Positions 27,484 through 36,978 of a stretch of 64,000 nucleotides of DNA are shown piece by piece. The notes below the pieces were generated by a model. It saw only the letters and a program-made list of their open reading frames with translations. It was not told the DNA's origin and did not search any database. The stretch comes from Gimesia benthica (GTDB taxonomy: Bacteria; Planctomycetota; Planctomycetia; Planctomycetales; Planctomycetaceae), in NCBI RefSeq assembly GCF_009720525.1, contig NZ_CP043930.1, positions 7,948,001 through 8,012,000 of the forward strand, written 5' to 3'. Made by a program: the position numbers and the translations under genes. Numbering within the stretch: the stretch's first letter is position 1; every line of letters begins with the position of its first letter.

Positions 27484-28704
27484 GTGAAATACGCCATTGG
27501 TTGTTTTTTCTCTGCCGTGATCGGCGGTCTGGTCGTTTCTGCTCTGGATGCCCCGTCTGCAGGTCTGATTGCCTCTTCAGAGGCACAGGTACAACCGAAT
27601 TTAACCGGCCCTCGAATCATTCCTCCCACGCCACTGAAACCCGCGCCCCCTGAGGTTAATGCCAACAAGACGACGCCGGAACACATCACCGAATTATTCA
27701 ATCAACGCGGACTGTCTCCCGAGGAGGAGATTAATGTCAGCGTGTATGAAAAACTGAATAAGAGCGTGGTTCACATTACAACCAAGGGCACGAAGAGCGA
27801 TGGTTTTTTCATGCTCGAATATGATACGGAAGGCGCAGGGTCGGGAGCGATCATCGACAAAGCAGGGCACATTCTGACCAACTACCATGTGATCGAAGAT
27901 GCCCAGCAGGTGAATGTCACCCTGTTTAACGGGAAATCATACCAGGCCACCTTTGTCGGCGCGGATGCCATTAATGACATCGCGGTGATTAAAATTGATG
28001 AAGCTCCGGAAGTGCTGTTTCCGGTCAGCATGTCCGATTCCAGTAAATTGAAAGTAGGACAGCGTGTCTTTGCGATTGGCAACCCGTTCGGGCTGGAACG
28101 GACGATGACCTGCGGCATTATTTCCAGTCTAAACCGGTCGCTGAAACTGCGGGGGAACCGCACGATCAAATCCATCATTCAGATTGATGCAGCAGTGAAC
28201 CCGGGGAATTCAGGTGGCCCCCTGCTGAATTCGCATGGGCAGTTAATCGGGATCAATACCGCGATCGCCAGTAATACCGGTCAGAGTTCCGGCGTCGGCT
28301 TTGCAATTCCTTCGAACCTCGTTGCCCGCGTCGTTCCCCAACTGCTGACCCACGGACATATGATTCATCCGGAAATCGGTATTCAGCGCGTCTATGAGAC
28401 CGAGCAGGGTTTATTGATTGCGAAACTGACACCGGGGGGCCCCGCTGAGAAGGCAGGTTTGCGCGGTCCCAAAATCGTGCGACAGAGAAGGGGACTGATC
28501 GTCATCGAACGGGTCGACCGGGGGGCAGCGGATCTGATCGTCGCTGTAGACCAGAAGCAGATCAAATCGGCGGCGGACTTCCTGGATTATATCGAGAGCA
28601 AAAAGCCTGGTGACACCGTCGTGGTGACCGTGCTGCGGGGGAAGGAACAGACGCCGACTAAAGTCTCGGTCACCCTGACCGCCAGTCAGTCCAACCGACC
28701 ATAA
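27484..28704 (+). CDS. HtrA/DegP-like serine protease with PDZ domain
   Basis: 406 residues from GTG at 27484 with GAGG 6 bases upstream; the GTG at 27472 overlaps that site. A signal or anchor helix (residues 4-22) leads to a Pro-rich linker (about 38-60). The protease domain has His135 in TNYHVIED, Asp165 in INDIAVIKID and Ser243 in NPGNSGGP. One PDZ domain follows (about 290-395: GLLIAKLTPGGPAEKAG ... SAADFLDYIESKKPGD). One PDZ and a membrane anchor resemble DegS or HtrA-like regulatory proteases in the periplasm. Ends at a strong bidirectional terminator. Confidence 0.93.
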   Translation: MKYAIGCFFSAVIGGLVVSALDAPSAGLIASSEAQVQPNLTGPRIIPPTPLKPAPPEVNANKTTPEHITELFNQRGLSPEEEINVSVYEKLNKSVVHITTKGTKSDGFFMLEYDTEGAGSGAIIDKAGHILTNYHVIEDAQQVNVTLFNGKSYQATFVGADAINDIAVIKIDEAPEVLFPVSMSDSSKLKVGQRVFAIGNPFGLERTMTCGIISSLNRSLKLRGNRTIKSIIQIDAAVNPGNSGGPLLNSHGQLIGINTAIASNTGQSSGVGFAIPSNLVARVVPQLLTHGHMIHPEIGIQRVYETEQGLLIAKLTPGGPAEKAGLRGPKIVRQRRGLIVIERVDRGAADLIVAVDQKQIKSAADFLDYIESKKPGDTVVVTVLRGKEQTPTKVSVTLTASQSNRP

Positions 28705-28741
28705 AAAAACTCCCCGGTGAAAGCTCATCGGGGAGTTTTTA
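28703..28741. terminator. Bidirectional intrinsic terminator
   Basis: 12-bp stem, 28709-28720 with 28725-28736 (one G-T pair), loop AAGC, flanked by A-run 28703-28709 and T-run 28736-28740. Shared by the convergent HtrA-like protease and rpmA genes. Confidence 0.95.
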
Positions 28742-28780
28742 TGTTTTCATGATGCAGTTGAGTGCACCAGAGGAGTCTGC

Positions 28781-29032
28781 TTAGTTCAAAGCAGGCTCAA
28801 CGTTGATCCGTCGACCATCCTTATCGAAGAAGACAGTGCCTTCAACCAGTGAGAAGATGGTGTAATCTTTGCCCATTCCCACGTTTTTACCAGGATGCCA
28901 TTTGGTACCGCACTGACGGGCGATGATGTTTCCTGCCAGAACGCTTTCACCGCCGAATTTCTTGATTCCACGGCGCTGTGCTTCTGAATCGCGACCGTTA
29001 CGGCTGGAACCTTGACCTTTCTTATGTGCCAT
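28781..29032 (-). CDS. rpmA: 50S ribosomal protein L27
   Basis: 83 residues. N-terminus [15 protein letters not shown], which reaches the peptidyl-transferase centre, and [16 protein letters not shown] are diagnostic. No cleavable N-terminal extension. Usually encoded with rplU (L21) and obg, but neither is adjacent here; the upstream minus-strand gene is an unrelated secreted protein. Terminator shared with the convergent protease gene. Confidence 0.98.
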   Translation of the reverse strand: MAHKKGQGSSRNGRDSEAQRRGIKKFGGESVLAGNIIARQCGTKWHPGKNVGMGKDYTIFSLVEGTVFFDKDGRRINVEPALN

Positions 29033-29189
29033 TACTCTTTTCCTCAGGTAGCAAAAGTCGCCCCTGACAGGGGCTTTTCCTAAAATATTGGTTAATCGTG
29101 GCCGTATATTGGCGAATCAGGCCTGAACTTGCAAGAGATAAACCCGTTTCTGGACAATTTCCCACTGTTTTTCAGCAGTCAGGGAGAAA

Positions 29190-30035
29190 TCAGGGCTGTT
29201 TTTGCTCAGCCGCGTTCAGATTGAGTTTCTTTTCCATCTCGGCAGCCTGCTCAGGATCATCGGGCAGGTATTGCCAGAAGGGACTCCCTTTCGGACGGAA
29301 CTCCTGTTCCTGCTGTCCAAACTGGTCTCCCGGTCGCCAGTATTGCTGAACCAGGACCTTGCGGAGGGTCATTTCTTTCCCATCGGGTCCTTCGACCTTT
29401 TTATAGCCGTTCGAGAGACCGTAGAAGAGAATTGTGAAATAGTCGGTATTGGGGTCCACACCTGTCCAGACACAGACACCATAGATGGCGTTTTCCGATT
29501 TTGCATCGGCTGCGGTCTCGGGTGGCAGCTCTCCGATGATATCGACGGCATTTTTGAACTGACGACGCTCCCGCTTATTGATGATCACTTCCGCTTCTGG
29601 AACGATCTGGTTGGGGTAGCTGGTCTGCTGGCCGTTATCATTGGTAATCAGGACGACTTCCGGCACGAACAGGGAAGGCCCCAAAGGTGGGACTTCTGCA
29701 TTCTGTGGTGTGAGGTCATTTGATGAGCCCGGACGTTCCAGCGGTCGTAACACACATTTGTAGACCAGGTACCAGACGAGAGTCTTCTCTTTTTTCCCCG
29801 TTTTGGGGTTCGTCAGATCCATGCGGATCATACGCATCGGCTTGAAAGTCGCATCCAGAACCCAGAGAGATTTCTGAGTCGCCCGTTCTTCACCGGTCGC
29901 GGTCAAATCGGGTTTAATGGTAAATCCACGAGTCAGTTTATTTTCCTGAGCCTGCGCTGGCATACCACCTGTCAGCAGTGCCAGACAGCTGCAGATAAAT
30001 GTTGTCAGAGCAGAACGTTTCAGTAATTGACGCAT
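29190..30035 (-). CDS. Secreted protein of unknown function, 281 aa
   Basis: Start taken at ATG 30035 (MRQLLKRSALTTF), which gives a proper signal peptide cleaved near AQAQ; the ORF extends to 30137 without support. The mature part contains YLVYKCVLRP, DYFTILFYGLSNGYK and the acidic helical tail DDPEQAAEMEKKLNL. No known domain recognised. Homologues with this layout appear restricted to planctomycetes, as far as I can judge. rpmA lies 157 bases downstream on the same strand. Confidence 0.75.
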   Translation of the reverse strand: MRQLLKRSALTTFICSCLALLTGGMPAQAQENKLTRGFTIKPDLTATGEERATQKSLWVLDATFKPMRMIRMDLTNPKTGKKEKTLVWYLVYKCVLRPLERPGSSNDLTPQNAEVPPLGPSLFVPEVVLITNDNGQQTSYPNQIVPEAEVIINKRERRQFKNAVDIIGELPPETAADAKSENAIYGVCVWTGVDPNTDYFTILFYGLSNGYKKVEGPDGKEMTLRKVLVQQYWRPGDQFGQQEQEFRPKGSPFWQYLPDDPEQAAEMEKKLNLNAAEQKQP

Positions 30036-30458
30036 GTAATAACCCCGAAGTTTCTCACGATGCACGGAAATGAGCAATTGGCTGTCTGTTACAGTATATC
30101 GACGTAACCCGGGAAAATCCCATAGAGTCTTTACCAATTCGCTGTAAAATCACCTTGTTATCAGGCGGAATTCAGACCGGCCAGCATAAACATGTACACT
30201 CAGGAAGAGCGGTTTTGAGAGACGGGACTGCGTTGTCGCAGTAAGAACCGCGCGTCTGTTTCCCGTAAAGTCTCCGACTTCAATATATCCCTGCCTGGAA
30301 AGCAGGGTCAAGCGCCTGCTTCCGGTTCGGGGGGATTTCACAGTAAATCCGCCTGATTATGTCAGTTGCTCGCAGCAAAACAGCACCGGCTGACAGACTG
30401 CCCTGGCCTTTATAATCCCTGCAACCCCTCTGATCAGATGCAGAGAGTGGAAGGCGGC
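30036..30458. other. 423-bp intergenic region with clustered hairpins
   Basis: Lies between two minus-strand genes. A two-tier hairpin at 30209-30251 has an outer 6-bp stem (30209-30214/30246-30251) and an inner perfect 6-bp stem (30227-30232/30237-30242, loop TTGT). A second perfect 6-bp hairpin lies at 30289-30294/30302-30307. No T-run follows. It could be a leader, a small RNA or chance structure. Confidence 0.35.
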
Positions 30459-31970
30459 TTAGTGAAAATCGTGACCGGTCAGTTTCTCTTCGATTTCATC
30501 GGCGTGCTGGGCCACGGCGATCACGCTTTTACGAATATCCTCTGCATCCACTGAAGAGCGGGGGAAGGTATCCACCATGACGAACTTTGACTGGCCATTC
30601 ACGTCCCGAATCGAGATTCCCCCATGCGATATTTCGGAATTCAGACGCAGTGCTTCCTCGTAGTATTCGGGCTGGGCATCACAACAGGTGCTGTAGATTA
30701 ACAGCAGTCGTTCATGCAATTGATGTTCGCTGGGTTCGATGATGACAGTCTGCTTGCGTCGTTCACTCTGTTTGACTTCGAGGATGTACTGGTGACCGTT
30801 GCGTTTCCAGGAAACGTTGCGGTTATTCCCAAACGCTTCGTGCAGCATCGATTCGATATTCTGCACCTGGCCGAGAATTGCATTCAGGAACAGAGAGGCC
30901 ATGTAGCCATTCTGAAACCGGTTCACAGGACTCTTATCAAGCATCAGGGAGACACACTCAGCGATCTCCAGAGGGATCTCGGGGCAGAGATCGCGTACGC
31001 TCGGTGCCGGTTTGGAAACCACATCCTGAATCAGGGCATTAAAATTTTCCGCACGGTGAGGCAGATGACCTGTGAGCAACACAAAGAAGCAGACGCCCAG
31101 CGAATAGACGTCCGAGGTGGCGCTGGCCATGCCCCCCTGAAAGAGTTCCGGCGCCATGTAATTCGGAGTACCGGCCAGATTGTGCTGATGCGCGCCTCCC
31201 TCTTCTGCAGAGATGCGCTTCGCCAGGCCGAAATCAGCGATTTTCGGGACTCCCGCACCGGTCAACAGAATGTTTTCCAACTTCAGATCCTGGTGAATGA
31301 TGCCTTTAGCGTGCGCGGTTCCCAGACCAGAAGCCACCTGTGCGATCAATGATGTTGCGTGCAGGGCAGAGAGGGGGCCATCCTCGCGGATAACATGGCT
31401 CAACGCACGTCCGGTAATCAGTTCCATTTCCAGAAACCGATAACCGCGTTCCTCACCAATCGCATGGGCGGTCACAATATTCGGATGATTCAATGTGGCG
31501 ACGGCGCGACCTTCATGAATGAAACGCTGCACGTATTCAGGATCGCGTTCCGAAAGATGTGGCAGCAGAATCTTCAAGGCGCACTGGCGTCCCAGATCGC
31601 GATGTGTCGCCAGGTAAACCATGCCCATGCCTCCCCGGCCCAGGAGCGACTGACACTGATAAACGTGCAGATCGGTACCTGCAATCGGATCCTCCACAAC
31701 AATGGAAGTGGAGTCTGCATTCTCAATCAGCCCGTCGATCTCCTGCACGACGATTGTTTCCTGGAGATCCATCAACGAAATGTCATCCACTTGTGCACCG
31801 CAAACGGGGCAATTATCAGAACCGGCCTGCTGGAAGTAAGTGGAATTGCAGTTCGCGCAGTACTGCAACTGTCGATCTTGCTGAGGGGTGCCGGAATCTG
31901 AGGATGAATTGGGGGCCATTGCTGAATTGCGCTCGATCAGGGGGATCTCTACAGAAGGTAATCTGTTCAT
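30459..31970 (-). CDS. Serine/threonine protein kinase with N-terminal zinc ribbon
   Basis: 503 residues. A zinc ribbon CANCNSTYF...CPVCG lies at about 38-60. The Hanks-type kinase domain (about 105-375) has Gly loop LLGRGGMGMVYLA, Lys in CALKILL, catalytic loop HQDLKLEN, DFG in IADFGLAKR and APE in MAPELF. The catalytic loop has Gln before Asp, so it is a non-RD kinase, probably less dependent on activation-loop phosphorylation. The C-terminal 130 residues form a separate mixed domain without a membrane helix, so the kinase is cytoplasmic. ATG at 31970 chosen; ATG at 31919 is an alternative. Substrates unknown. Confidence 0.9.
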   Translation of the reverse strand: MNRLPSVEIPLIERNSAMAPNSSSDSGTPQQDRQLQYCANCNSTYFQQAGSDNCPVCGAQVDDISLMDLQETIVVQEIDGLIENADSTSIVVEDPIAGTDLHVYQCQSLLGRGGMGMVYLATHRDLGRQCALKILLPHLSERDPEYVQRFIHEGRAVATLNHPNIVTAHAIGEERGYRFLEMELITGRALSHVIREDGPLSALHATSLIAQVASGLGTAHAKGIIHQDLKLENILLTGAGVPKIADFGLAKRISAEEGGAHQHNLAGTPNYMAPELFQGGMASATSDVYSLGVCFFVLLTGHLPHRAENFNALIQDVVSKPAPSVRDLCPEIPLEIAECVSLMLDKSPVNRFQNGYMASLFLNAILGQVQNIESMLHEAFGNNRNVSWKRNGHQYILEVKQSERRKQTVIIEPSEHQLHERLLLIYSTCCDAQPEYYEEALRLNSEISHGGISIRDVNGQSKFVMVDTFPRSSVDAEDIRKSVIAVAQHADEIEEKLTGHDFH

Positions 31971-32280
31971 GCTTCAGACAGTATTTCTATCATATCGGGA
32001 TTTGAAGGAAATGCGACAACCAGTTCCTGCACAATGCCGGGCATCAGGTGAGAATTCGTTCCGCACGGCCAATTATTTGACAGGATTCCCGGATTTCCCC
32101 AAAAAATACAAATTCCTGCTTCGTAAATCCGACTATTAAGACATAGACTTATTAAACAGACGACATCCCGCACACAGAATCACGGCATAAGTCTTAATTA
32201 TTTCATCATTTACAACGGCGCGCGTCCGGTTAATGCACCGAGTAGGGCCGGCGTTCTTCCCTCAGATTTAGAATATCTCC
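31971..32280. other. 310-bp divergent intergenic region
   Basis: Promoter region between the kinase gene and the CPBP protease gene. AT-rich around 32100-32210. No gene or clear operator seen. Confidence 0.3.
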
Positions 32281-33585
32281 ATGGTCGCTCCTGAAAATTC
32301 TCCTTCGGAAGATACAAATCCCGAGAGACTCGCAGCACACACCGCAGCTGATTCCCCGATTTTTGAGTCAGAGGATCAAGAGTCTGCCCAGTTTCTGGAT
32401 CAGTTTCTGGATCAAGCTTTGCAGACTGCCCAAGGGGAAGACGCACCTCGTCCGCATGATGGAAGTTCCGGAAACGCGGCTCCGCCTGGTCCCGGTCTGA
32501 TTGAGTCGATCTGCTGGATGTTCGGCGTCTTTGGTGCCCATTTTTTGGGAATCATGCTGTTCCTGGTCTGTGGGGTGATTTATCTGATCGCCACATCCAA
32601 TATCAGCCAGGATCCTGACACGTTCCGCAAAGAAATTGCCCAGCTCGTGGAAGGCCATCCGCTGGAGGCAGCTGGTGTCGAACAGGCCGTGTTTGTCTTT
32701 ATTGGACTGATTGCCGTCGGCTTGCGTCTGGGGAAACGTCCCCTGCAAAAACTCAATCTGCAGCCGTTTGCGATTTCAACAGGCTTCCTGCTGTTTATCT
32801 GCGTGCTGCCCCTGGCGCTCATGTCGGGAGAATTGTATCGAATTGCCTTTGACGCCTGGAGTCTCGTCGCGAAACAGATTCCCATCCTCGAACGTTTCAA
32901 CGAAATGCAAACGATGGAAATCGTAAAGGATATGGCGGCGAACAATTCGCTCTGGTCGCTGATTCTGGTGATTGCCGTATTCCCCGCTATTGGAGAAGAA
33001 CTCATCTTTCGCGGGATGATTGGCCGCGGTCTGATCGCACGTTGGGGCCTGGTGCCGGGAATTGTGATCACGTCGATCATGTTCGGTATCGTGCATGCAC
33101 ACCCCGCACATGTGATTGCCGTCATTCCGCTCGGGATGTTCATGCATTATGTGTATTACGTGACCCGCAGTTTCTGGGCGCCGATGCTGGTGCATTTCAT
33201 GAACAATGCGTTTGCCGTCTCGATGGCAAAGATGGCGACCGAGCTTCCCGAAAGTGCAGCCAGCCTGGGAGACGAAACTCAGCCGGTGCACCCGTTAATC
33301 GTGGCATCCGCGGCGTTGTTCCTGACCGCCGTCTGTATTCAACTCTGGAAGACACGGGTGAAATACATGACGCCACAGGGCGAGGAGTGGACTCCCGGCT
33401 ATCCTTCCACCGAACAACCTCCGGCAAACAGCCCGGTGACCATGATGCGAGAGAAGGCGCATCCGCTGCTTTATGCAGCGGGTGTATTCCTGTTTCTAAT
33501 ATTCCTTGTGAGCATGGCGGCATTCAGCCCTCAACAGGAAGCCGTTACCGCACAACCCGAGGCGATGCAGCTCATAACGTTTTAA
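32281..33585 (+). CDS. CPBP family intramembrane glutamic protease
   Basis: 434 residues, acidic cytoplasmic N-terminal tail (1-65), then about eight transmembrane segments. The CPBP/Abi motifs are present: EELIFRG (motif 1), FGIVHAHPAHV (motif 2 His) and LVHFMNNAFA (motif 3 His/Asn). Related to eukaryotic Rce1 CaaX protease; bacterial members process membrane peptides or act in bacteriocin immunity, but no such genes are near. No clear ribosome-binding site before the ATG. The last 14 bases overlap the 3' end of the convergent cytochrome gene. Confidence 0.88.
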   Translation: MVAPENSPSEDTNPERLAAHTAADSPIFESEDQESAQFLDQFLDQALQTAQGEDAPRPHDGSSGNAAPPGPGLIESICWMFGVFGAHFLGIMLFLVCGVIYLIATSNISQDPDTFRKEIAQLVEGHPLEAAGVEQAVFVFIGLIAVGLRLGKRPLQKLNLQPFAISTGFLLFICVLPLALMSGELYRIAFDAWSLVAKQIPILERFNEMQTMEIVKDMAANNSLWSLILVIAVFPAIGEELIFRGMIGRGLIARWGLVPGIVITSIMFGIVHAHPAHVIAVIPLGMFMHYVYYVTRSFWAPMLVHFMNNAFAVSMAKMATELPESAASLGDETQPVHPLIVASAALFLTAVCIQLWKTRVKYMTPQGEEWTPGYPSTEQPPANSPVTMMREKAHPLLYAAGVFLFLIFLVSMAAFSPQQEAVTAQPEAMQLITF

Positions 33586-34924
33586 GATACTCGAGCACTG
33601 CCTGTTTCTCTGCTTCATTCAGATCATTGGGATAATCGTGCCCCGCGGCTGATTTGCCGAATTTCGTAGTGTCGAAGTGGCGTCTGCGTTCGACAGTAGA
33701 CAGATTTTCCGGCAGCTCAGGCAGGCTTTCGATCTCCAGTCCCACACGGTTGACATCATAACCGTCTACGGTCCGTTTCCAGACTTGCGGCCGTGCTTCG
33801 GGATGCAATACATGCCAGAGCGTGGGGACCGATCCGTTATGAAAATAAGGCGCTGATGCCCAGATTCCGTCGAGCGGCGGAGCCACATAGCCGGCTGGAG
33901 CTTCGACGACCGGATCCTTACCGTAGCGAGAGAGCCAGCTCTCATTCAGGGCTGCCCGGTAAGCGGGAGGCAGGGATTGATGACGCACGGGGTCTGTCTT
34001 CAATTCAGCCAGCGAGATGACCTTCTCGGGATAACTGGGGTTGTCTCCATAAGTACCGTGACAACGGGCACAATTCTGGTCGAAGATGATACGCCCCCGC
34101 GCGGCCAGTTGTTCATCAACGGGCCAGCGATAGCGGGGCGGTTCGAGTGATTCAATGTAGGCCAGAATGTTCGCGAAGTCCGCCTCCCACTGTTTGACCT
34201 GTCGTGCATTGTTGCGAGGAATCAGAATGAACTGCATGAGCACCCGGTGATTTTTGGTCATGAAGGCATCGGAGTAGATCTTCGACTTGCGTTTTACGTT
34301 CCACCAGGCCGGGGGATCCATATCGTGATGCAGCAGTTCGGGAATCGGTCGGGTCTTATCAAAATTCATCTCCCCGTCACGCAGGGAGTCGAGTACGACA
34401 CCAAAAATTACAGCGTTGGTCGTGCCGTGCGTCGTCCCCAGGGGCATCCCTACTGCAGCCAGATCCAGGTGGCTCAGCTTCTTTAACTGTTGTAGTTTGA
34501 TTTTGCTTACATCTTCGGTCAGCGTATGCAGGCCAATATGACTGTTGGGAGCTCCGGGGATTACCTGTCCGGCTACCTTGCCACTATGACAGGCAAAGCA
34601 GTTCATGACCCACTTCTGTTCGTTAGTGACAACATAGCCCAGCGGGGACGACTCCGACTCGGGTTTCTGCATGATACCGTAATAGTCAAAAATCATCTGT
34701 CGCCGCTCTGCCAAAGTCGCTGCCTCAGCCTGCTTGCGCTGGTCTTCCGGCCAGACTTTCCAGAGATCATCAAACACAGCCTGATCAAAGTCGGGAGGCA
34801 GATACGTCTTTTCGGTCAGCAGTTGGTATCCGCGTGCAGCCGACGGTTCTTCTTCCGCCATTAACGGACTGACAGGGACAGTAAACTGCACAAGCATCAA
34901 GAAGCAGAAACAGAGCGTTCGCAT
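33572..34924 (-). CDS. Di-heme c-type cytochrome, peroxidase/RoxA-like
   Basis: 450 residues with a signal peptide (1-23). Two heme motifs: CFACH at about 113 and CARCH at about 283. The later segment PPLDGIWASAPYFHNGSVPTL is the conserved region of di-heme peroxidase-like proteins (CcpA, MauG, RoxA). The length and the region GAPNSHIGLHTLTEDVSK suggest the RoxA-like branch rather than classic cytochrome c peroxidase. Periplasmic. The next minus-strand gene ends 33 bases upstream of its start (PIG-L), so they are probably cotranscribed. Confidence 0.8.
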   Translation of the reverse strand: MRTLCFCFLMLVQFTVPVSPLMAEEEPSAARGYQLLTEKTYLPPDFDQAVFDDLWKVWPEDQRKQAEAATLAERRQMIFDYYGIMQKPESESSPLGYVVTNEQKWVMNCFACHSGKVAGQVIPGAPNSHIGLHTLTEDVSKIKLQQLKKLSHLDLAAVGMPLGTTHGTTNAVIFGVVLDSLRDGEMNFDKTRPIPELLHHDMDPPAWWNVKRKSKIYSDAFMTKNHRVLMQFILIPRNNARQVKQWEADFANILAYIESLEPPRYRWPVDEQLAARGRIIFDQNCARCHGTYGDNPSYPEKVISLAELKTDPVRHQSLPPAYRAALNESWLSRYGKDPVVEAPAGYVAPPLDGIWASAPYFHNGSVPTLWHVLHPEARPQVWKRTVDGYDVNRVGLEIESLPELPENLSTVERRRHFDTTKFGKSAAGHDYPNDLNEAEKQAVLEYLKTL

Positions 34925-34957
34925 GTTATTTCAAATCAATTACAGGAACAATACAGG

Positions 34958-35782
34958 TCAGGGAAGAAACGGAAACAGGGTTTTGACATTGTCAGAGTTC
35001 AGAGGAGAGCCATATTCACAGGGCTCAAACGCATCGATCAGTTGAATTTCCTTGCCGCGTTCGGGCCCGTATGTTTCGATTACCAGATCCCGATATCGAT
35101 CCGCCAGCGGACCGATGCGGTCTTTCATCTTACCACCGAGCCAGACTTTGCGTTCCGCGGGATCCTGCGGGACATCATCTTCATAGAAATGATTATAAGC
35201 CAGCCAGTCATAGAACTGACTGCTGTGACAGTCGAGGGCGTCGATCACGCGATCCCAGACCGGTTCGATATCAATGACCACCGTCGGCGAAAACGGGTAA
35301 GGCCGGGTAAAGTGATCTGACAGATACGCGATGACCGGATTTTCCCGCAGGGCAGGGACGTCAGGTACGATGGGAGGCACCGTAACCATGTAGGCGGCGT
35401 CACAGACCAGTTGCGAGGTATATCGATGATCAGGATGATAATCGTTGGGGCGGTGTGTCAGGATCAGATTGGGCTGGAAAGTACGAATCAGTCGAATAAT
35501 CTCAAAACGGGCTTCGATTGTAGGCTGCAGGTAGCCGTCTCGATTGTTCAAAACTTCGTATTCAATCCCGAGAGTACGCCCGGCGGCAGCAGCTTCAGCA
35601 CGACGAATTCCGGCCAGTTCCTCTCCGGAAATCCGGTGATGCCCCGATTCCCCATTGGTCACACTGACGAATTTCACGGTGTGACCGGCCTGCTGATACA
35701 GGGCGGCTGTACCCCCCGCCTTGATGTCGCAATCATCGGGGTGAGCGCCAAATACCAGGATTCGCAATGTTTGATCAGCCAT
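34958..35782 (-). CDS. PIG-L (LmbE) family deacetylase
   Basis: 274 residues. Zinc-binding motif AHPDDCD (about 13-19) and the later HPDHRYTSQLV are intact. NGESGHH and RDGYLQPT are family patterns. Such enzymes remove acetyl from N-acetylglucosaminyl groups (for example BshB, MshB); here the substrate is unknown. Cytoplasmic, no signal peptide. Upstream member of a likely two-gene unit with the di-heme cytochrome. Confidence 0.92.
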   Translation of the reverse strand: MADQTLRILVFGAHPDDCDIKAGGTAALYQQAGHTVKFVSVTNGESGHHRISGEELAGIRRAEAAAAGRTLGIEYEVLNNRDGYLQPTIEARFEIIRLIRTFQPNLILTHRPNDYHPDHRYTSQLVCDAAYMVTVPPIVPDVPALRENPVIAYLSDHFTRPYPFSPTVVIDIEPVWDRVIDALDCHSSQFYDWLAYNHFYEDDVPQDPAERKVWLGGKMKDRIGPLADRYRDLVIETYGPERGKEIQLIDAFEPCEYGSPLNSDNVKTLFPFLP

Positions 35783-35847
35783 AGAGTTCTAAACCTTCAC
35801 GGAATTATATAGAATATCGGGTGCTTGACGAGGAGGTAATTCCTTAA

Positions 35848-35866
35848 ACAATATTACTAATGTTGT
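35848..35866. promoter_or_regulatory. Inverted repeat upstream of nadA, possible operator
   Basis: ACAATATT-ACT-AATGTTGT, an 8-bp inverted repeat with one mismatch, 123 bases before the nadA ATG in the 206-bp gap to the divergent deacetylase gene. No matching regulator is encoded nearby. Could be chance. Confidence 0.3.
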
Positions 35867-35988
35867 ACAGCAAAGGTTTCAGATTCTCCAGCAAGTTTAT
35901 GGTGCTGAACTGTTGAACCTGGCCCAACTCGATGGTGTCCCCTCGACACACCTGTTTCTGCTCTCGAATTTCAAAGGATGTGAGTCAC

Positions 35989-36978
35989 ATGTCGTTGCCT
36001 ACAGTCGATCCCGGTGAAGGTGTCTATGAAGATCCTCTTGATCTGATGGATGAGATCGATGCGCTGAAAAAAGAAAAAGATGCAACTCTGCTGGCTCACT
36101 TCTATATTGATGGCGACATCCAGGATGTCGCAGATTTTACGGGCGACAGCCTGAAACTGGCCCGTGATGCCGTCAAAGTAGAAACATCGACCATCGTCTT
36201 TTCCGGCGTGCACTTCATGGCTGAGTCCACCAAGATTCTCAGCCCCGAAAAAACGGTGCTGCTGCCCGACCTGCATGCCGGGTGCTCCCTGGCAGACAGT
36301 TGCCAGTACGAAGACCTGCTCCAGTTCCAGGAGAAGCTCCGTGCCGAAGGGCGTGATTTTGAAACTGTGGCCTACATCAATACCAGTGCGAAGGTCAAAA
36401 GCCTCTGCGACTGGATTGTCACCAGCGGAAACGCCCGGGAAATTATTGACCGCGTACCCGCGGATAAAGAAATCCTGTTCGTGCCGGATCAACACCTGGG
36501 ACGTTACCTGCAGGAAGTCACCGGTCGGCAGATGATTCTCTGGCCCGGGTCCTGTATGGTACACGAGATCTTCAGCGTGCAGGATCTGCTGCGGGCCAAG
36601 AAGAATAATCCGGGATCGATCGTGCTGGCCCACCCCGAATGCCCACATTCGATTCTGGAAGTCTCTGACTTCATCGGGGGGACAGAGAAATTGCGTCAGT
36701 ACGTAATGTCGATCAAAGAACCAGGGACGTTTCTGATTGCAACCGAAGCCAACATGATTCACCCCCTGGAAAAATCGGCTCCCCAGCACACTTATCTTCC
36801 CGTGCCGGGCATCATGGCATCTTCAGGAGAAACATGTGCCTGCAACCGCTGCCCGCATATGGCCCTCAATACACTGCAGAAAGTCCGTGACTGCCTGAAA
36901 TATGGTAAGCCGGAAATCGAATGGCAGCCGTACTTCGACAAAGCCCGCGACGTTCTCGAACGCAGCCTGCTGCAGTAG
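35989..36978 (+). CDS. nadA: Quinolinate synthase NadA
   Basis: 329 residues from the ATG at 35989 (AAAGGA about 11 bases upstream); the ATG at 35932 adds 19 unlikely residues. Condenses iminoaspartate with dihydroxyacetone phosphate in NAD synthesis. The three [4Fe-4S] cysteines are visible in [19 protein letters not shown] and [31 protein letters not shown] is the N-terminal family pattern. NadB and NadC are not adjacent. Confidence 0.96.
   Translation: MSLPTVDPGEGVYEDPLDLMDEIDALKKEKDATLLAHFYIDGDIQDVADFTGDSLKLARDAVKVETSTIVFSGVHFMAESTKILSPEKTVLLPDLHAGCSLADSCQYEDLLQFQEKLRAEGRDFETVAYINTSAKVKSLCDWIVTSGNAREIIDRVPADKEILFVPDQHLGRYLQEVTGRQMILWPGSCMVHEIFSVQDLLRAKKNNPGSIVLAHPECPHSILEVSDFIGGTEKLRQYVMSIKEPGTFLIATEANMIHPLEKSAPQHTYLPVPGIMASSGETCACNRCPHMALNTLQKVRDCLKYGKPEIEWQPYFDKARDVLERSLLQ

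Noticed and set aside
35971-36789. 272-aa open frame on the minus strand
   Set aside because: Antisense shadow of nadA.
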